NCBI RefSeq assembly: GCF_006539165.1
Contig: NZ_BJMM01000011.1
Coordinates: 124,001 to 188,000 of the forward strand
Reading direction: 5' to 3'
Length of the DNA: 64,000 nt
Origin: Streptomyces cacaoi
GTDB lineage: Bacteria > Actinomycetota > Actinomycetes > Streptomycetales > Streptomycetaceae
Shown: positions 42,908 through 51,378 of the stretch, piece by piece
Numbering within the stretch: position 1 is the first letter of the stretch
How the letters are laid out: every line of letters starts with the position of its first letter
Program-made: the position numbers and the translations under genes
Notes under the pieces: model-generated
Seen by the model: only the letters and a program-made list of their open reading frames with translations
The model's database searches: none
Told to the model about the DNA's origin: nothing

Positions 42908-44899
42908 TCAGGCGGCGCGGGGCGGCTCGGCGCGGCCGATTTCCTCGTTCAGCTGTCGCACCAGTTGCGTCAGGTCCGTCGGACGGTCCGGCCCCCACCA
43001 GTCGCCCAACTCCTCGGCCAGCAGCTCCTGTCGCGCGTCGGACAGCGCACGGGCCGCTTCCGCGCCGCGGGCCGTCGCCACCAGCTGAAGCCCCTCGCGC
43101 TCCGCCAGTCCCCGCTCCTCCAGCTGTCGTGCCGCGTCGGCGACCACCCGGCGCGGGATCGTGCCGTCGTCGGGTATGAGGGCCGGCTCCACCGGTCCGT
43201 CGTGGTGGACGCGCAGCAGCATCCAGGAGGCGGCCGGGCGCAGGTCCATCCCCGCCCGCTCGGTGATGCGCTCGTAGAGGTCCCGGCGGCCCTCCAGGGT
43301 GTTCAGCCGGGAGAGCGCGCGGGCCGCCTCGTCAGCTGAGGAGCGTTCGACGGGGCAGGGCGCGAGGGTCTCGGCCTCGTCGGGCACCTGCACGCTGCGC
43401 CGCAGCCGCTGCTGGACGAAGAACCACGTCAGGACGAAGGCCACGAAGGCGAGCGGCGCGGCGAACAGGAAGACGTCGGTGATGGACTCCGAGTACGCGC
43501 CGAGCACCCCGCGCCGGGCCCCCGCCGGCAGCCGGGAGACGGACTGCGGGTTGTGCTTGAGGCTGTCGGCGCTCACTCCGGCGGGCAGCGGCTGTCCGCG
43601 CAGGGCGTCGGCGAGCTTGCCGCCGAGCCGGGAGGCGAAGATCGCACCGAAGACGGCGACGCCCACGGAGGCGCCGATGGACCGGAAGAAGGTGACGCCG
43701 GAGGTGGCGACGCCCAGGTCGGCGTAGCGCACGGCGTTCTGCGCGACGAGCACCAGCACCTGGAGCACCAGGCCGAGCCCGATGCCGAAGACGGCGAAGT
43801 ACGCGCTCATCTCCAGCTGTGAGCTGTCGGGGGCGAGCCGGTGCAGCAGGAGCAGTCCGCCCGTGGTGACGCCGGTGCCGACGACGGGGAAGAACTTCCA
43901 GTGCCCGGTGTGGGTGATCAGCTGGCCGGAGACGGTGGAGGCGGCGATCACGCCCAGCACCATCGGCAGCATGTGCACACCGGACATGGTGGGCGAGACC
44001 CCGTGTACGACCTGGAGGAACGTCGGCAGATAGGTCATCGCGCCGAACATGGCGAAGCCGATGACGAAGCTGATGGCGGCGCACAGGGTGAAGTTGCGCA
44101 CCGCGAACAGGCTCATCGGCAGCACGGGTTCGACGGCGCGGCGCTCGACGAGGACGAACGCCACGACGAGGACGGCGGCGAGCACGGCGAGGCCGTAGAC
44201 CTGCGCCGAGTTCCAGTCCCAGGTCGTGCCGCCCAGCGAGGTCACCAGCACGACGCAGGTGGCGGCCGAGGCGATCAGCAGAGTGCCCAGATAGTCGATG
44301 CGGTGCGCGTAGCCGCCCGCCGGGATGTGCAGGGCGAGCGCGATGACGACGAGGGCGAGGGCGCCGATGGGCAGGTTGATGTAGAACACCCAGCGCCAGT
44401 TGAGCTGTTCCGTGAAAAATCCGCCCAGCAGTGGCCCGAGAACGCTCGTCGTGCCGAAGACGGCGCCGAACAGGCCCTGGAACCGGCCTCGTTCGCGGGG
44501 TGGCACCAGGTCGCCGACGATCGCCATGGACAGCGTGATCAGTCCGCCGCCGCCCAGGCCCTGCACCGCACGGAAACCGATCAGCTGTGGCATGTTCTGG
44601 GCCACCCCGCACAGCGCCGAGCCGACCAGGAAGATCAGGATGGCGCTCTGGAAGAGGCGTTTGCGTCCGTACTGGTCGCCCAGTTTTCCCCACAGCGGGG
44701 TGGCCGCCGTGACGGCCAGCAGATAGGCGGTCACGACCCAGGACAGATGGTCCATGCCGCCCAGGTCGCTGACGATCGTGGGCAGGGCGGTGGCGACGAT
44801 GGTCTGGTCGAGAGCGGCCAGCAGCATGCCCAGCAGCAGCGCCCCGATCGGCAGATAGACGCCCCGCCGCGTCATCGGCACCACGCTGTCCCCGCTCAT
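42908..44899 (-). CDS. MFS multidrug exporter (DHA2, 14 TM) fused to a C-terminal MarR-like winged-helix domain
   Basis: 663 residues. The transporter part (to ~500) has helix 1 GALLLGMLLAALDQTIVATALPTI, WVVTAYLLAVTAATPLWGKLGDQYGRKR (motif A) and RAVQGLGGGGLITLSMAIVGDLVPPRERGRFQGLFG (motif C region), then the usual 14 helices. The last ~150 residues are soluble: ARALSRLNTLEGRRDLYERITERAGMDLRPAASWMLLRVHHDG, VVADAARQLEERGLAEREGLQLVATARGAEAARALSDARQELLAEELGDW. This reads like a MarR winged helix with its dimerisation helices. The ATG at 44899 is preferred over an upstream TTG/ATG extension. No separate regulator flanks it. Confidence 0.88.
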   Translation of the reverse strand: MSGDSVVPMTRRGVYLPIGALLLGMLLAALDQTIVATALPTIVSDLGGMDHLSWVVTAYLLAVTAATPLWGKLGDQYGRKRLFQSAILIFLVGSALCGVAQNMPQLIGFRAVQGLGGGGLITLSMAIVGDLVPPRERGRFQGLFGAVFGTTSVLGPLLGGFFTEQLNWRWVFYINLPIGALALVVIALALHIPAGGYAHRIDYLGTLLIASAATCVVLVTSLGGTTWDWNSAQVYGLAVLAAVLVVAFVLVERRAVEPVLPMSLFAVRNFTLCAAISFVIGFAMFGAMTYLPTFLQVVHGVSPTMSGVHMLPMVLGVIAASTVSGQLITHTGHWKFFPVVGTGVTTGGLLLLHRLAPDSSQLEMSAYFAVFGIGLGLVLQVLVLVAQNAVRYADLGVATSGVTFFRSIGASVGVAVFGAIFASRLGGKLADALRGQPLPAGVSADSLKHNPQSVSRLPAGARRGVLGAYSESITDVFLFAAPLAFVAFVLTWFFVQQRLRRSVQVPDEAETLAPCPVERSSADEAARALSRLNTLEGRRDLYERITERAGMDLRPAASWMLLRVHHDGPVEPALIPDDGTIPRRVVADAARQLEERGLAEREGLQLVATARGAEAARALSDARQELLAEELGDWWGPDRPTDLTQLVRQLNEEIGRAEPPRAA

Positions 44900-45013
44900 G
44901 TGTCCACTGTCCCGGGCGGGTACCGCGGCGTCCCGATTTGGACCGCCGTTCGGGAACACCCGTCCGGTACGCGGTCGGCGGGCCGGGCCGTCGTGCCGGC
45001 CCGGCCCGCGCGG

Positions 45014-45598
45014 TCAGCCGGCGATCGCCTCGTAGAGGCTGAAGGCGGCCAGTGCCAGCATCAGCAGCGCCGCGACCCGGGTGATCAGGCGCAGCGGGAT
45101 GTACCGCATCAGCGTCCGGCCGCCGAGGATGCCCAGCCCGGCGACGGCCCACAGGGCGAGGACGGCGCCGAGGCCGACGGAGAGCGGATCGTCGTAGCGG
45201 GCGGCGAGGTTCGCCGTCATGATCTGGGTGAGGTCGCCGAACTCGGCGACGAGGATCAGCATGAAGCCGCTGCCCGCGACCTTCCAGAACGACTGGTCGC
45301 CCGGCTCGCGCCGCTCCTCCCCGTCCTCCTCGTCCTTCTTGAGGAGCAGCAGAGCCGCCCCCACCAGGAACATCACCCCCACGACGGCCTGCACCAGCCG
45401 GTGCGGCAGCAGGGTGAGGACGCTGCCGGCGGCGACGGCGAGGGTCACATGGACGAGGAAGGCGGCGGCGACGCCGGCGAAGACGTAGGAGGCGCGGTAG
45501 CGGGTGCCGAGCATCAGTCCGGCGAGCGCGGTCTTGTCGGGCAGCTCCGCGAGGAAGACGACGCCGAAGACCACGGCGATGACGGTCAGGCTGAGCAC
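45014..45598 (-). CDS. TMEM165/GDT1 family transporter, likely Mn2+ exporter
   Basis: 194 residues with two homologous halves of three helices. The cation motifs are FLAELPDKTALAGLMLGTRY in the first half (ELPDKT, where ELGDKT is usual) and ILVAEFGDLTQIMTANLAARY in the second (EFGDLT). A charged cytoplasmic loop KKDEEDGEERREPGD separates them. The family exchanges Mn2+ or Ca2+ for protons. The GTG at 45598 follows GAAGGGA. A yybP-ykoY manganese riboswitch about 90 nt upstream strongly supports Mn export in this organism. Confidence 0.92.
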   Translation of the reverse strand: MLSLTVIAVVFGVVFLAELPDKTALAGLMLGTRYRASYVFAGVAAAFLVHVTLAVAAGSVLTLLPHRLVQAVVGVMFLVGAALLLLKKDEEDGEERREPGDQSFWKVAGSGFMLILVAEFGDLTQIMTANLAARYDDPLSVGLGAVLALWAVAGLGILGGRTLMRYIPLRLITRVAALLMLALAAFSLYEAIAG

Positions 45599-45689
45599 GG
45601 GGGTCCCTTCGAGGTAGGGCTGCCGCACCGACGCTGAGCACACTCCGGCACGGCAGCGTCGTGGCGCCCGCGCGGGGGCGGGCATGGAC

Positions 45690-45822
45690 ACTGCGGCCGA
45701 AGGTCTCGCTGGCGCGGCACCGCGGGCGGCTCACGCCACCGGGTGCCCCGCTCCGGGCGCCGGGCCCGCACGGCGGGCCAGTGTGTCGACGGTCCGGCGA
45801 AGAGCTACTCCCCTTCCGACGC
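45690..45822 (-). promoter_or_regulatory. yybP-ykoY manganese riboswitch
   Basis: On the minus strand the element opens with GGAAGGGGAGTAGCTC (from about 45820) and closes with GCGAGACCTTCGGCC (to about 45693). These are the two conserved strands that form the Mn2+ site of yybP-ykoY aptamers. A GC-rich variable stem-loop lies between them. Direction and position fit control of the GDT1-type gene. In this class Mn2+ binding turns expression on. The rest of the 45599-46105 gap shows no gene. Confidence 0.85.
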
Positions 45823-46105
45823 TCCCGACTGTACGTGATGGCCGGGCGGACGCGCGACGGCCGGCGGCGGCCCCCGGCGGGGAGCCGGGCCGGGCGGACG
45901 CGTGGGCGAACACCCGGCGGCCGGAATCGAACAGCGGGGTGGCGTCCTCCTCAACACCGGTGATTCCTGGGCCTGATGGGGACGAACCGGGTGCCACGGC
46001 CGCGTATCCCGGGCAGGCTCTTGCTATGACGTGAACACGCAAGCCACGCTGTCCCGCGAACACGTCGGCACCGCTTCAACCTCCCCCCACAGCTTTGGAG
46101 TTCGC

Positions 46106-46789
46106 ATGCCGCACAGGCACCGCACGCTCTCGCCCCGTCTCTACGCGCGTCGACCGCGATCCGCCGCGGTGGCCGCTTCCGCCGCCGCCGTCTCCGGACT
46201 GCTGATCGCCCTCACACTGGGCGGCGGCGCCGCGCAGGCCGAGCCGCCCACCCCGCCGAGCGCCCAGGAGGCGACCACGATGCTCGGCGAGATCGACGAA
46301 GCCGCCGAGGGCTCCATGGACGGCTACGACCGCGACAAGTTCCCCCACTGGATCGACCAGGGCGACAACTGCAACACCCGCGAGGCCGTCCTCAAGCGCG
46401 ACGGCGAGGGCGTGGAGACCGGCAACGACTGCTACCCGACCAAGGGCACCTGGAAGAGCCCCTACGACGGCGGCACCTGGACCAAGCCCTCCGACGTCGA
46501 CATCGACCACATGGTCCCGCTCGCCGAGGCGTGGCGCTCCGGCGCCGCCGACTGGACCCAGGACCAGCGCCAGAAACTGGCCAACGACCTGGACATCGCA
46601 CAGCTGCTGGCCGTGACCGACAACGTCAACCAGGAGAAGGGCGACAAGGACCCCGCCCAGTGGATGCCGCCCGAGTCCGGCTACCACTGCACCTACGCGC
46701 GCATGTGGATCTGGGTCAAGCACGAGTACAAGCTGACCGCCGACGGCGCCGAGAAGGACGCGCTGAAGAAGGCCCTCGGCACCTGCTGA
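46106..46789 (+). CDS. Secreted HNH-family nuclease (DUF1524-like)
   Basis: 227 residues. The Sec signal spans AAVAASAAAVSGLLIALTLGGGAAQA, cleavage before EPPTPP. The mature domain has NCNTREAVLKRDGEGV, GNDCYPTKGTWKSPYDGGTW and the catalytic DIDHMVPLAEAWRSGAADW (D-x-D-H-M-V-P-L). LLAVTDNVNQEKGDKDPAQWMPP with the HNH Asn and the closing YHCTYARMWIWVKHEY follow. This is the GmrSD-type DUF1524 nuclease subgroup common in streptomycetes. The three Cys of the mature part may form a disulfide. ATG 46106 with TTTGGAG upstream; a longer in-frame start at 46031 would hide the signal. Terminator at 46812. Confidence 0.9.
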   Translation: MPHRHRTLSPRLYARRPRSAAVAASAAAVSGLLIALTLGGGAAQAEPPTPPSAQEATTMLGEIDEAAEGSMDGYDRDKFPHWIDQGDNCNTREAVLKRDGEGVETGNDCYPTKGTWKSPYDGGTWTKPSDVDIDHMVPLAEAWRSGAADWTQDQRQKLANDLDIAQLLAVTDNVNQEKGDKDPAQWMPPESGYHCTYARMWIWVKHEYKLTADGAEKDALKKALGTC

Positions 46790-46811
46790 CCGGCGCTTCC
46801 CGCGCCCGCCT

Positions 46812-46843
46812 CCGGACGGCCGTCGCAGCAGGCGGCCGTCCGG
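46812..46843 (+). terminator. Terminator hairpin after the HNH nuclease gene
   Basis: ccggacggccg and cggccgtccgg form a perfect 11-bp stem with a 10-base loop, 22 nt after the stop codon. Confidence 0.75.
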
Positions 46844-46979
46844 AAACTGGTGGGAGCGCCCCCTCGTTCCCTACGGTGCGGCTTCGGCCCCGCACTCCAA
46901 AGGCGGCCGTCGCCGCACCGGGGCGGGAAGACGAGCGATGCGCGCGCGAGCGCGGGCACGCGGGAAGCGAGGGACACGC

Positions 46980-48716
46980 ATGGCCGGCCTCACACTGGGT
47001 CCGCTCCTGCGCTACGTGGACGAGGACACCGCCACCGTCTGGCTGGAGGCGGACGGCCCCTGCGAGGCCGAGGTGCACTGCGAGGGCACGACGGCCGGCG
47101 GCTCGGCCCGCACCTGGCAGGTCGCAGGCCACCACTACGCGCTGATCACCGTCGTCGGCCTGGAACCGGGCACCGAGACGCCGTACCGGATCACGCTCGA
47201 CGGGGACGAGGTCTGGCCGCTGGCCGGCTCGCCGTTCCCCGCCAGCACCATCCGCACCCTCCCGGCGCCCGAGGAGCTGTCCGGCCCGGCCGGCCCCTTC
47301 CGGATCGCCTTCGGCTCCTGCCGCTGGGCGGCCCGCCCGGCCGGCGCCCGGCACGACCCCGTCGGGCCCGACGCGCTGGACGCCCTCGCGCAGCGCGCGC
47401 TCGACGGCGGGGACCGCCCCGACCTGCTGCTCCTGCTCGGCGACCAGGTGTACGCCGACGAGACCTCCGGGCCCGTACGCGCCCGCCTGGCCGAGCGCCG
47501 CGATCTGAGCGCGCCCCCGTGGGACCAGGTCGCCGACTACGAGGAGTACACCGAGCTCTACTACGAGTCCTGGCTGGATCCGGAGGTCCGCTGGCTGCTG
47601 TCCACCGTCCCCAGCCTGATGCTCTTCGACGACCACGACATCATCGACGACTGGAACACCAGCGAGAGCTGGCAGCGCGACATCCGGGCCACCGGCTGGT
47701 GGCGCGAACGCATCCTGGGCGGGCTGACGTCGTACTGGGTCCACCAGCACCTCGGCAACCTCTCCCCCGCCGAACTGGCCGAGAACCCGCTGTTCGCCGC
47801 CGTGCGGGCCGCGTCGGACGGGGCTCCGGCGCTGCGCGAGTTCGCCGAGCGCGCCGACCTCGACCCGGCCACGGCCCGCTGGAGCTTCCGCCGCGACTTC
47901 GGCCGGGTCCGGGTGCTCATGGTCGACACCCGCGCCGCCCGCGTGCTGGCGGAGAACGAACGGCGGATGCTCGACGACGAGGAGATGGACTGGCTGCACG
48001 AGCAGGCCCTGGACGGCGGCCCCGGAGCCGTCGACCACCTGGTGATCGGCTCCTCCCTGCCGTGGCTGCTGCCGCCGGCCATCCACGGCGTCGAGACGTG
48101 GAACGCCGCGCTGTGCGCCGGAGCCCGCGGCCGGCGCTGGATACGGTTCAGCGAGGCCCTGCGGCGCCGGGCCGACCTGGAGCACTGGGCGGCGTTCCCG
48201 CGTTCCTTCCGCGCTCTGACGGAACTGATCGGGCAGGTCGCCGGCGACCAGGAGGCACCGGCCACGGTGAGCGTCCTCTCCGGCGACGTGCACCACGCCT
48301 ACGTGGCCGAGCCGGAGTTCGACGAGCTGAAGGTCGCGGGCGGCGGGGCACGCTCCCGCGTCGTCCAGCTGACCTGCTCCCCCGTCCACAACAGCATCCC
48401 CGCCGTGATGCGCGGCGGCTTCCGCTTCGGCTGGAGCCGGCTCGGCCGCGGTCTGGGCCGGATGCTGGCCCGGCACGCCCGCGCCGGCCGGCCGCCGGTC
48501 GACTGGCAGCGCACCGGCGGCCCCTGGTTCGGCAACCAGATCATGACGCTGTCCCTGCACGGCCGCGCCGCCGCCTACAGCCTCGACCAGGCGCGCAGCA
48601 CGGCCCCGGCGCCGGACGGCACGGCCCGCTCCGAGCTGGTCACCGTGCTGTCCCGGCAGCTGAGCGAGCCGCCGGTGCCGGACGGTGGGCAGGGCCCCGT
48701 CAGCCCCGCCCGCTGA
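46980..48716 (+). CDS. PhoD-like alkaline phosphatase/phosphodiesterase
   Basis: 578 residues. An N-terminal fibronectin-like part (ITLDGDEVWPLAGSPFPASTIRTLP) leads into the metallophosphatase core: FRIAFGSCRWAA, DLLLLLGDQVYADE, MLFDDHDIIDDWNTSESWQRD, RVLMVDTRAAR, LVIGSSLPWLLP and the His pair in VSVLSGDVHHAYVAE. Metals are usually Fe3+ and Ca2+ in PhoD. No Sec or Tat signal is visible at the ATG chosen (GAGGGA upstream). An in-frame GTG/ATG 14 codons earlier adds only MRARARARGKRG, so the protein appears cytoplasmic. It converges with the SOD-like gene, overlapping 17 bp. Confidence 0.9.
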   Translation: MAGLTLGPLLRYVDEDTATVWLEADGPCEAEVHCEGTTAGGSARTWQVAGHHYALITVVGLEPGTETPYRITLDGDEVWPLAGSPFPASTIRTLPAPEELSGPAGPFRIAFGSCRWAARPAGARHDPVGPDALDALAQRALDGGDRPDLLLLLGDQVYADETSGPVRARLAERRDLSAPPWDQVADYEEYTELYYESWLDPEVRWLLSTVPSLMLFDDHDIIDDWNTSESWQRDIRATGWWRERILGGLTSYWVHQHLGNLSPAELAENPLFAAVRAASDGAPALREFAERADLDPATARWSFRRDFGRVRVLMVDTRAARVLAENERRMLDDEEMDWLHEQALDGGPGAVDHLVIGSSLPWLLPPAIHGVETWNAALCAGARGRRWIRFSEALRRRADLEHWAAFPRSFRALTELIGQVAGDQEAPATVSVLSGDVHHAYVAEPEFDELKVAGGGARSRVVQLTCSPVHNSIPAVMRGGFRFGWSRLGRGLGRMLARHARAGRPPVDWQRTGGPWFGNQIMTLSLHGRAAAYSLDQARSTAPAPDGTARSELVTVLSRQLSEPPVPDGGQGPVSPAR

Positions 48717-49353
48717 ACGGCACGGTGAAGCAGGCGGCCCGCGCCCCCGCCTGCCCGGCGTGCCCCGGCTCGGTGTGCGTCGCCGACTCGTGCAGCACCA
48801 CGGAGCGGGCCTCGCCCTTGCGGAACGTCCACGGGTGGACGGAGCCGGCGTGCCCGCGGCCCTCCTCGTCACTGGTGAAATCCAGCCACACCTCGTTGTA
48901 CGGGTTGGCGTACCGCGGGTCGGTGGACGGCTGCTGCGGGTCCTTGCGGTGCTGGTAGTGCGGCCCGGAGTCGTCGGGCCTGGCCCCGCAGGGCCGGGTG
49001 TGCACATGCACGCCGAAGGTGTGGTTCCTGGCCACGCCCCGCACGGCGACCCGTACCGCCATGCCGTCGCGGCCGGTGTGCTGGCGCACCTCGATCCGCG
49101 CCCCCTCGGGCACCAGCTTCTGGTCGTAGGTGATCGTTCGGGCGCCCCCCGGGGTGCCGATCGGGGCGAACCGCCCGCGGAAGACCCGGTCCTTGCCGTG
49201 GGGCGCGCCGTGGCCGCCCGTTGAGGCCACCGCGTCCCCGCCGTCCGCCGTCCCGGCGCGCGCCGTGCTCGGCCCGCCGCCGGCGAGCAGGGCCGCCGCC
49301 GCTGTGACGGCCGCCACTCCCGCGACGGTGGCCTTGCGCAGTGCTGGCTTCAT
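48700..49353 (-). CDS. Secreted Cu/Zn superoxide dismutase-like protein
   Basis: 217 residues. The Sec signal spans VAGVAAVTAAAALLAGGGPSTARA. The beta-barrel shows FGVHVHTRPCGARPDDSGPHYQHRKDP (copper His pair plus the bridging or zinc His residues), NEVWLDFTSDEEGRGHAGSVHPWTF (zinc Asp and a His) and SVVLHESATHTEPGHAGQAGARAACF (the remaining His and disulfide Cys). Compared with classical Cu/Zn SOD (HVHxxG, HxxxxxxHG), spacings are altered. Activity should therefore be treated as likely, not certain. ATG with GGGAGG upstream. It is monocistronic. Confidence 0.85.
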   Translation of the reverse strand: MKPALRKATVAGVAAVTAAAALLAGGGPSTARAGTADGGDAVASTGGHGAPHGKDRVFRGRFAPIGTPGGARTITYDQKLVPEGARIEVRQHTGRDGMAVRVAVRGVARNHTFGVHVHTRPCGARPDDSGPHYQHRKDPQQPSTDPRYANPYNEVWLDFTSDEEGRGHAGSVHPWTFRKGEARSVVLHESATHTEPGHAGQAGARAACFTVPFSGRG

Positions 49354-49572
49354 CGTGTTGCCTCCCTGGTTTCGAAGGTCGCGTGTGGTCCGATCCGGTG
49401 CATCCGTAACCAGGGACGTGAGGAGACTGTCGCCACGTGGCCCCGGCGGCCCTGCGCGGAGGACCCGGGCGTACGCTGTACGGCGGAAATTGGCCGTCCG
49501 CCACAAGCAGCGGTGAACGCCGTTGCAACGTGAGCCAACGAGAGCCGGGGCAGGGGAGAAACGGGGAACGCT

Positions 49573-50373
49573 TTGCCGGACATCCTGGGGTCGGTGACCG
49601 GATCCCCCTGGATCTACGCGGTCATCGCCGCCTCCGTACTCCTGGACGTCTTCGTCCCCCTGCTGCCCAGCGGCGTCCTGGTGATCGCCGCGGCCACCGC
49701 GGCGGCCGGCACCACGGCGGCCGACGCCGCCGACCTCCCCAGCACCGCGGCGCGCCATGTCTCCGGCAGCACACACCTGGCCGAGATCTGTCTGCTCGTG
49801 CTGTGCGCCACCGCCGCCTCCGTCCTCGGCGACCTCGTCGCCTGGCGGCTCGCCCGGCGCGGCGGCGCCCGTTTCGAGCGCGCCGTGGCCCGCTCGCGCC
49901 GGCTGACCACCGCCCGTGAACGCCTCGGCAGCGCCCTGAGCAGGGGCGGCGGCACACTCGTCGTCCTCGCCCGGTTCGCGCCCGCGGGCCGCTCCGTCGT
50001 CAGCCTGACCGCGGGCGCCTCGCACCGCACCGCCCGCGAGTTCGTCCCCTGGTCGGCGCTGGCCGGGCTCGCCTGGGCCGGATACAGCGTCGGGCTGGGC
50101 TACTTCGGCGGCCAGTGGCTCGGCGCGAGCTGGCTGAGCACCGGCGTCTCCGTCTTCGCCCTGTTCGCGGCGGGCACGCTGGCGGCCTGTCTGATACGGC
50201 GCGAACCCCGGGCCGCGCACGCCCCGGCGGAGGAGGGCCCGGCGGCCTGGCCACCGGGCCCCGGCCCGCTCGGGCTGGGCTCACTGCCCGCCCTGCCTGC
50301 CATGCGCGTGCCCGGCGAGCCCGCCCCCGCCGCGCCCCCGGCGACCGCGCCGTCCGAGGCGTCCCGCGCCTGA
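49573..50373 (+). CDS. DedA-like membrane protein (VTT domain)
   Basis: 266 residues. Motifs are IYAVIAASVLLDVFVPLLPSGVLVIAAATAAA, CLLVLCATAASVLGDLVAWRLARRGG, GGGTLVVLARFAPAGRSVVSLTAGASHRTAREFVPWSALAGLAWAGYSVGLGYFGG and a last helix before a ~70-residue Pro/Ala-rich cytoplasmic tail. The RFAPAGRSVVSLTAG stretch corresponds to the DedA GR-P-FR-AG signature. It is a divergent second DedA paralogue in the window (the other is at 31860). Start TTG with GGGGAAC upstream. It ends before a very long hairpin. Confidence 0.86.
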   Translation: MPDILGSVTGSPWIYAVIAASVLLDVFVPLLPSGVLVIAAATAAAGTTAADAADLPSTAARHVSGSTHLAEICLLVLCATAASVLGDLVAWRLARRGGARFERAVARSRRLTTARERLGSALSRGGGTLVVLARFAPAGRSVVSLTAGASHRTAREFVPWSALAGLAWAGYSVGLGYFGGQWLGASWLSTGVSVFALFAAGTLAACLIRREPRAAHAPAEEGPAAWPPGPGPLGLGSLPALPAMRVPGEPAPAAPPATAPSEASRA

Positions 50374-50388
50374 CGGGCCCGCCGCGGA

Positions 50389-50450
50389 CGGACACATGTA
50401 CGGCGGCCGGGACGGAGAGCTTTCCGTCCCGGCCGCCGTACGTGTGTCCG
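50389..50450. terminator. Long bidirectional terminator hairpin (28-bp stem)
   Basis: The arms 50389-50416 and 50423-50450 are complementary over 28 bp with one mismatched position and a six-base loop (gagctt). It lies between two convergent genes (stops at 50373 and 50483). Confidence 0.85.
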
Positions 50451-50482
50451 GTGTCAGCGGCGCCTGCCGCGTCCCCGGTACG

Positions 50483-50665
50483 TCAGTGGTTGCCGCTGCC
50501 GCGCTTGCTGAGGAGCGGCGGGGCGTCCTTCAGCGCGTCGACGACGCCCTGCACCGCACCGGTCTTGCCGGACTTCTTCACGGGCCCGTCGGCGGCCTGC
50601 GCGGCTGCGGGGACGACGACGAGAGCCAGGGCCGCGACGGCGGCGGTGGCGAGTGCTCGGCGCAT
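50483..50665 (-). CDS. Small secreted peptide of 60 residues
   Basis: The peptide MRRALATAAVAALALVVVPAAAQA is a clear Sec signal, cleaved before or after the next Ala. It leaves ~35 residues: basic KKSGKTG, then AVQGVVDALKDAPPLLSKRGSG. The ATG at 50665 has GAGGAG at ideal spacing, which supports translation. The mature part looks amphipathic and has no Cys. It is too short for most gene finders. It resembles the small secreted proteins that streptomycetes make in development, but I cannot name a family. Confidence 0.7.
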   Translation of the reverse strand: MRRALATAAVAALALVVVPAAAQAADGPVKKSGKTGAVQGVVDALKDAPPLLSKRGSGNH

Positions 50666-51378
50666 GGGGTGTTCTCCTCGGTGTCTTCGTGAGCTGTGTG
50701 CCGGGGTCCACCGGCGGCCGTTCCGCCGGGACCCCAGCCCGGTAACGAGCAGGCGCGCCGACAGGGCACGCGGTGGTTCACCCGCCCGGCACTCCGGGCC
50801 CGCCGGAACCGCCACCGTCCAACCCCCGCCGCCGGAAGGGGACTTCGCCCCGCTCCTCTCCCCGCCCGGAGGCGCGGCCGCCGGGCCCCGGGTGCCGGGC
50901 GCCGCCGGCCGTCGTACCGTCCACGACAGAGGCAGCGGGAGCGCGGACGCCGGCGGGCCGGCGCCGCCACCGCGTGCCGAAAGGGACGTGAGCCGCGCCC
51001 GACGCCCGGCCGGTGGGCGCCGGTCGCGGCTCACGGGCACCGGGTCGCCGGCGGGCACCTGCTGGCGCCGGGCCGACGGCGGAGGCGGAGACCTTGCGAT
51101 CGGTGGTGCTCCCCAGCATCCGGCACGGAGCGCGCATTCCCGTCAGCAACATGGGGCGCGCACCGAAAAGCACACTTTCGGCTCATCGGCTCCGCCGCCC
51201 CCGCCGAGCGCAGCGGGCAGCCCTCTCCGGCCCGGACACCGCACGGAACGTCTGTTTCGCGCGGAACGGCCCACTGGATACCGACGAGTACCCCCACATT
51301 CGGACATCTCTCCGGAACACCGGACGTAGCGCCAGGTAACAGGGTTACGCTCCCGCTTCAACGAGCCCAGGGGGGATC
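50666..51378. other. 713-bp intergenic region without a recognised gene
   Basis: Between the divergent small secreted peptide and the membrane-anchored protein at 51379 I see GC-rich sequence with several short open frames that lack start signals and coding bias. Near the right end GTAAC-AGG-GTTAC (51336-51348) forms an inverted repeat 30 bp before the ATG, a possible operator. The stretch about 51280-51370 is AT-richer and probably holds the promoter of the next gene. Confidence 0.5.
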
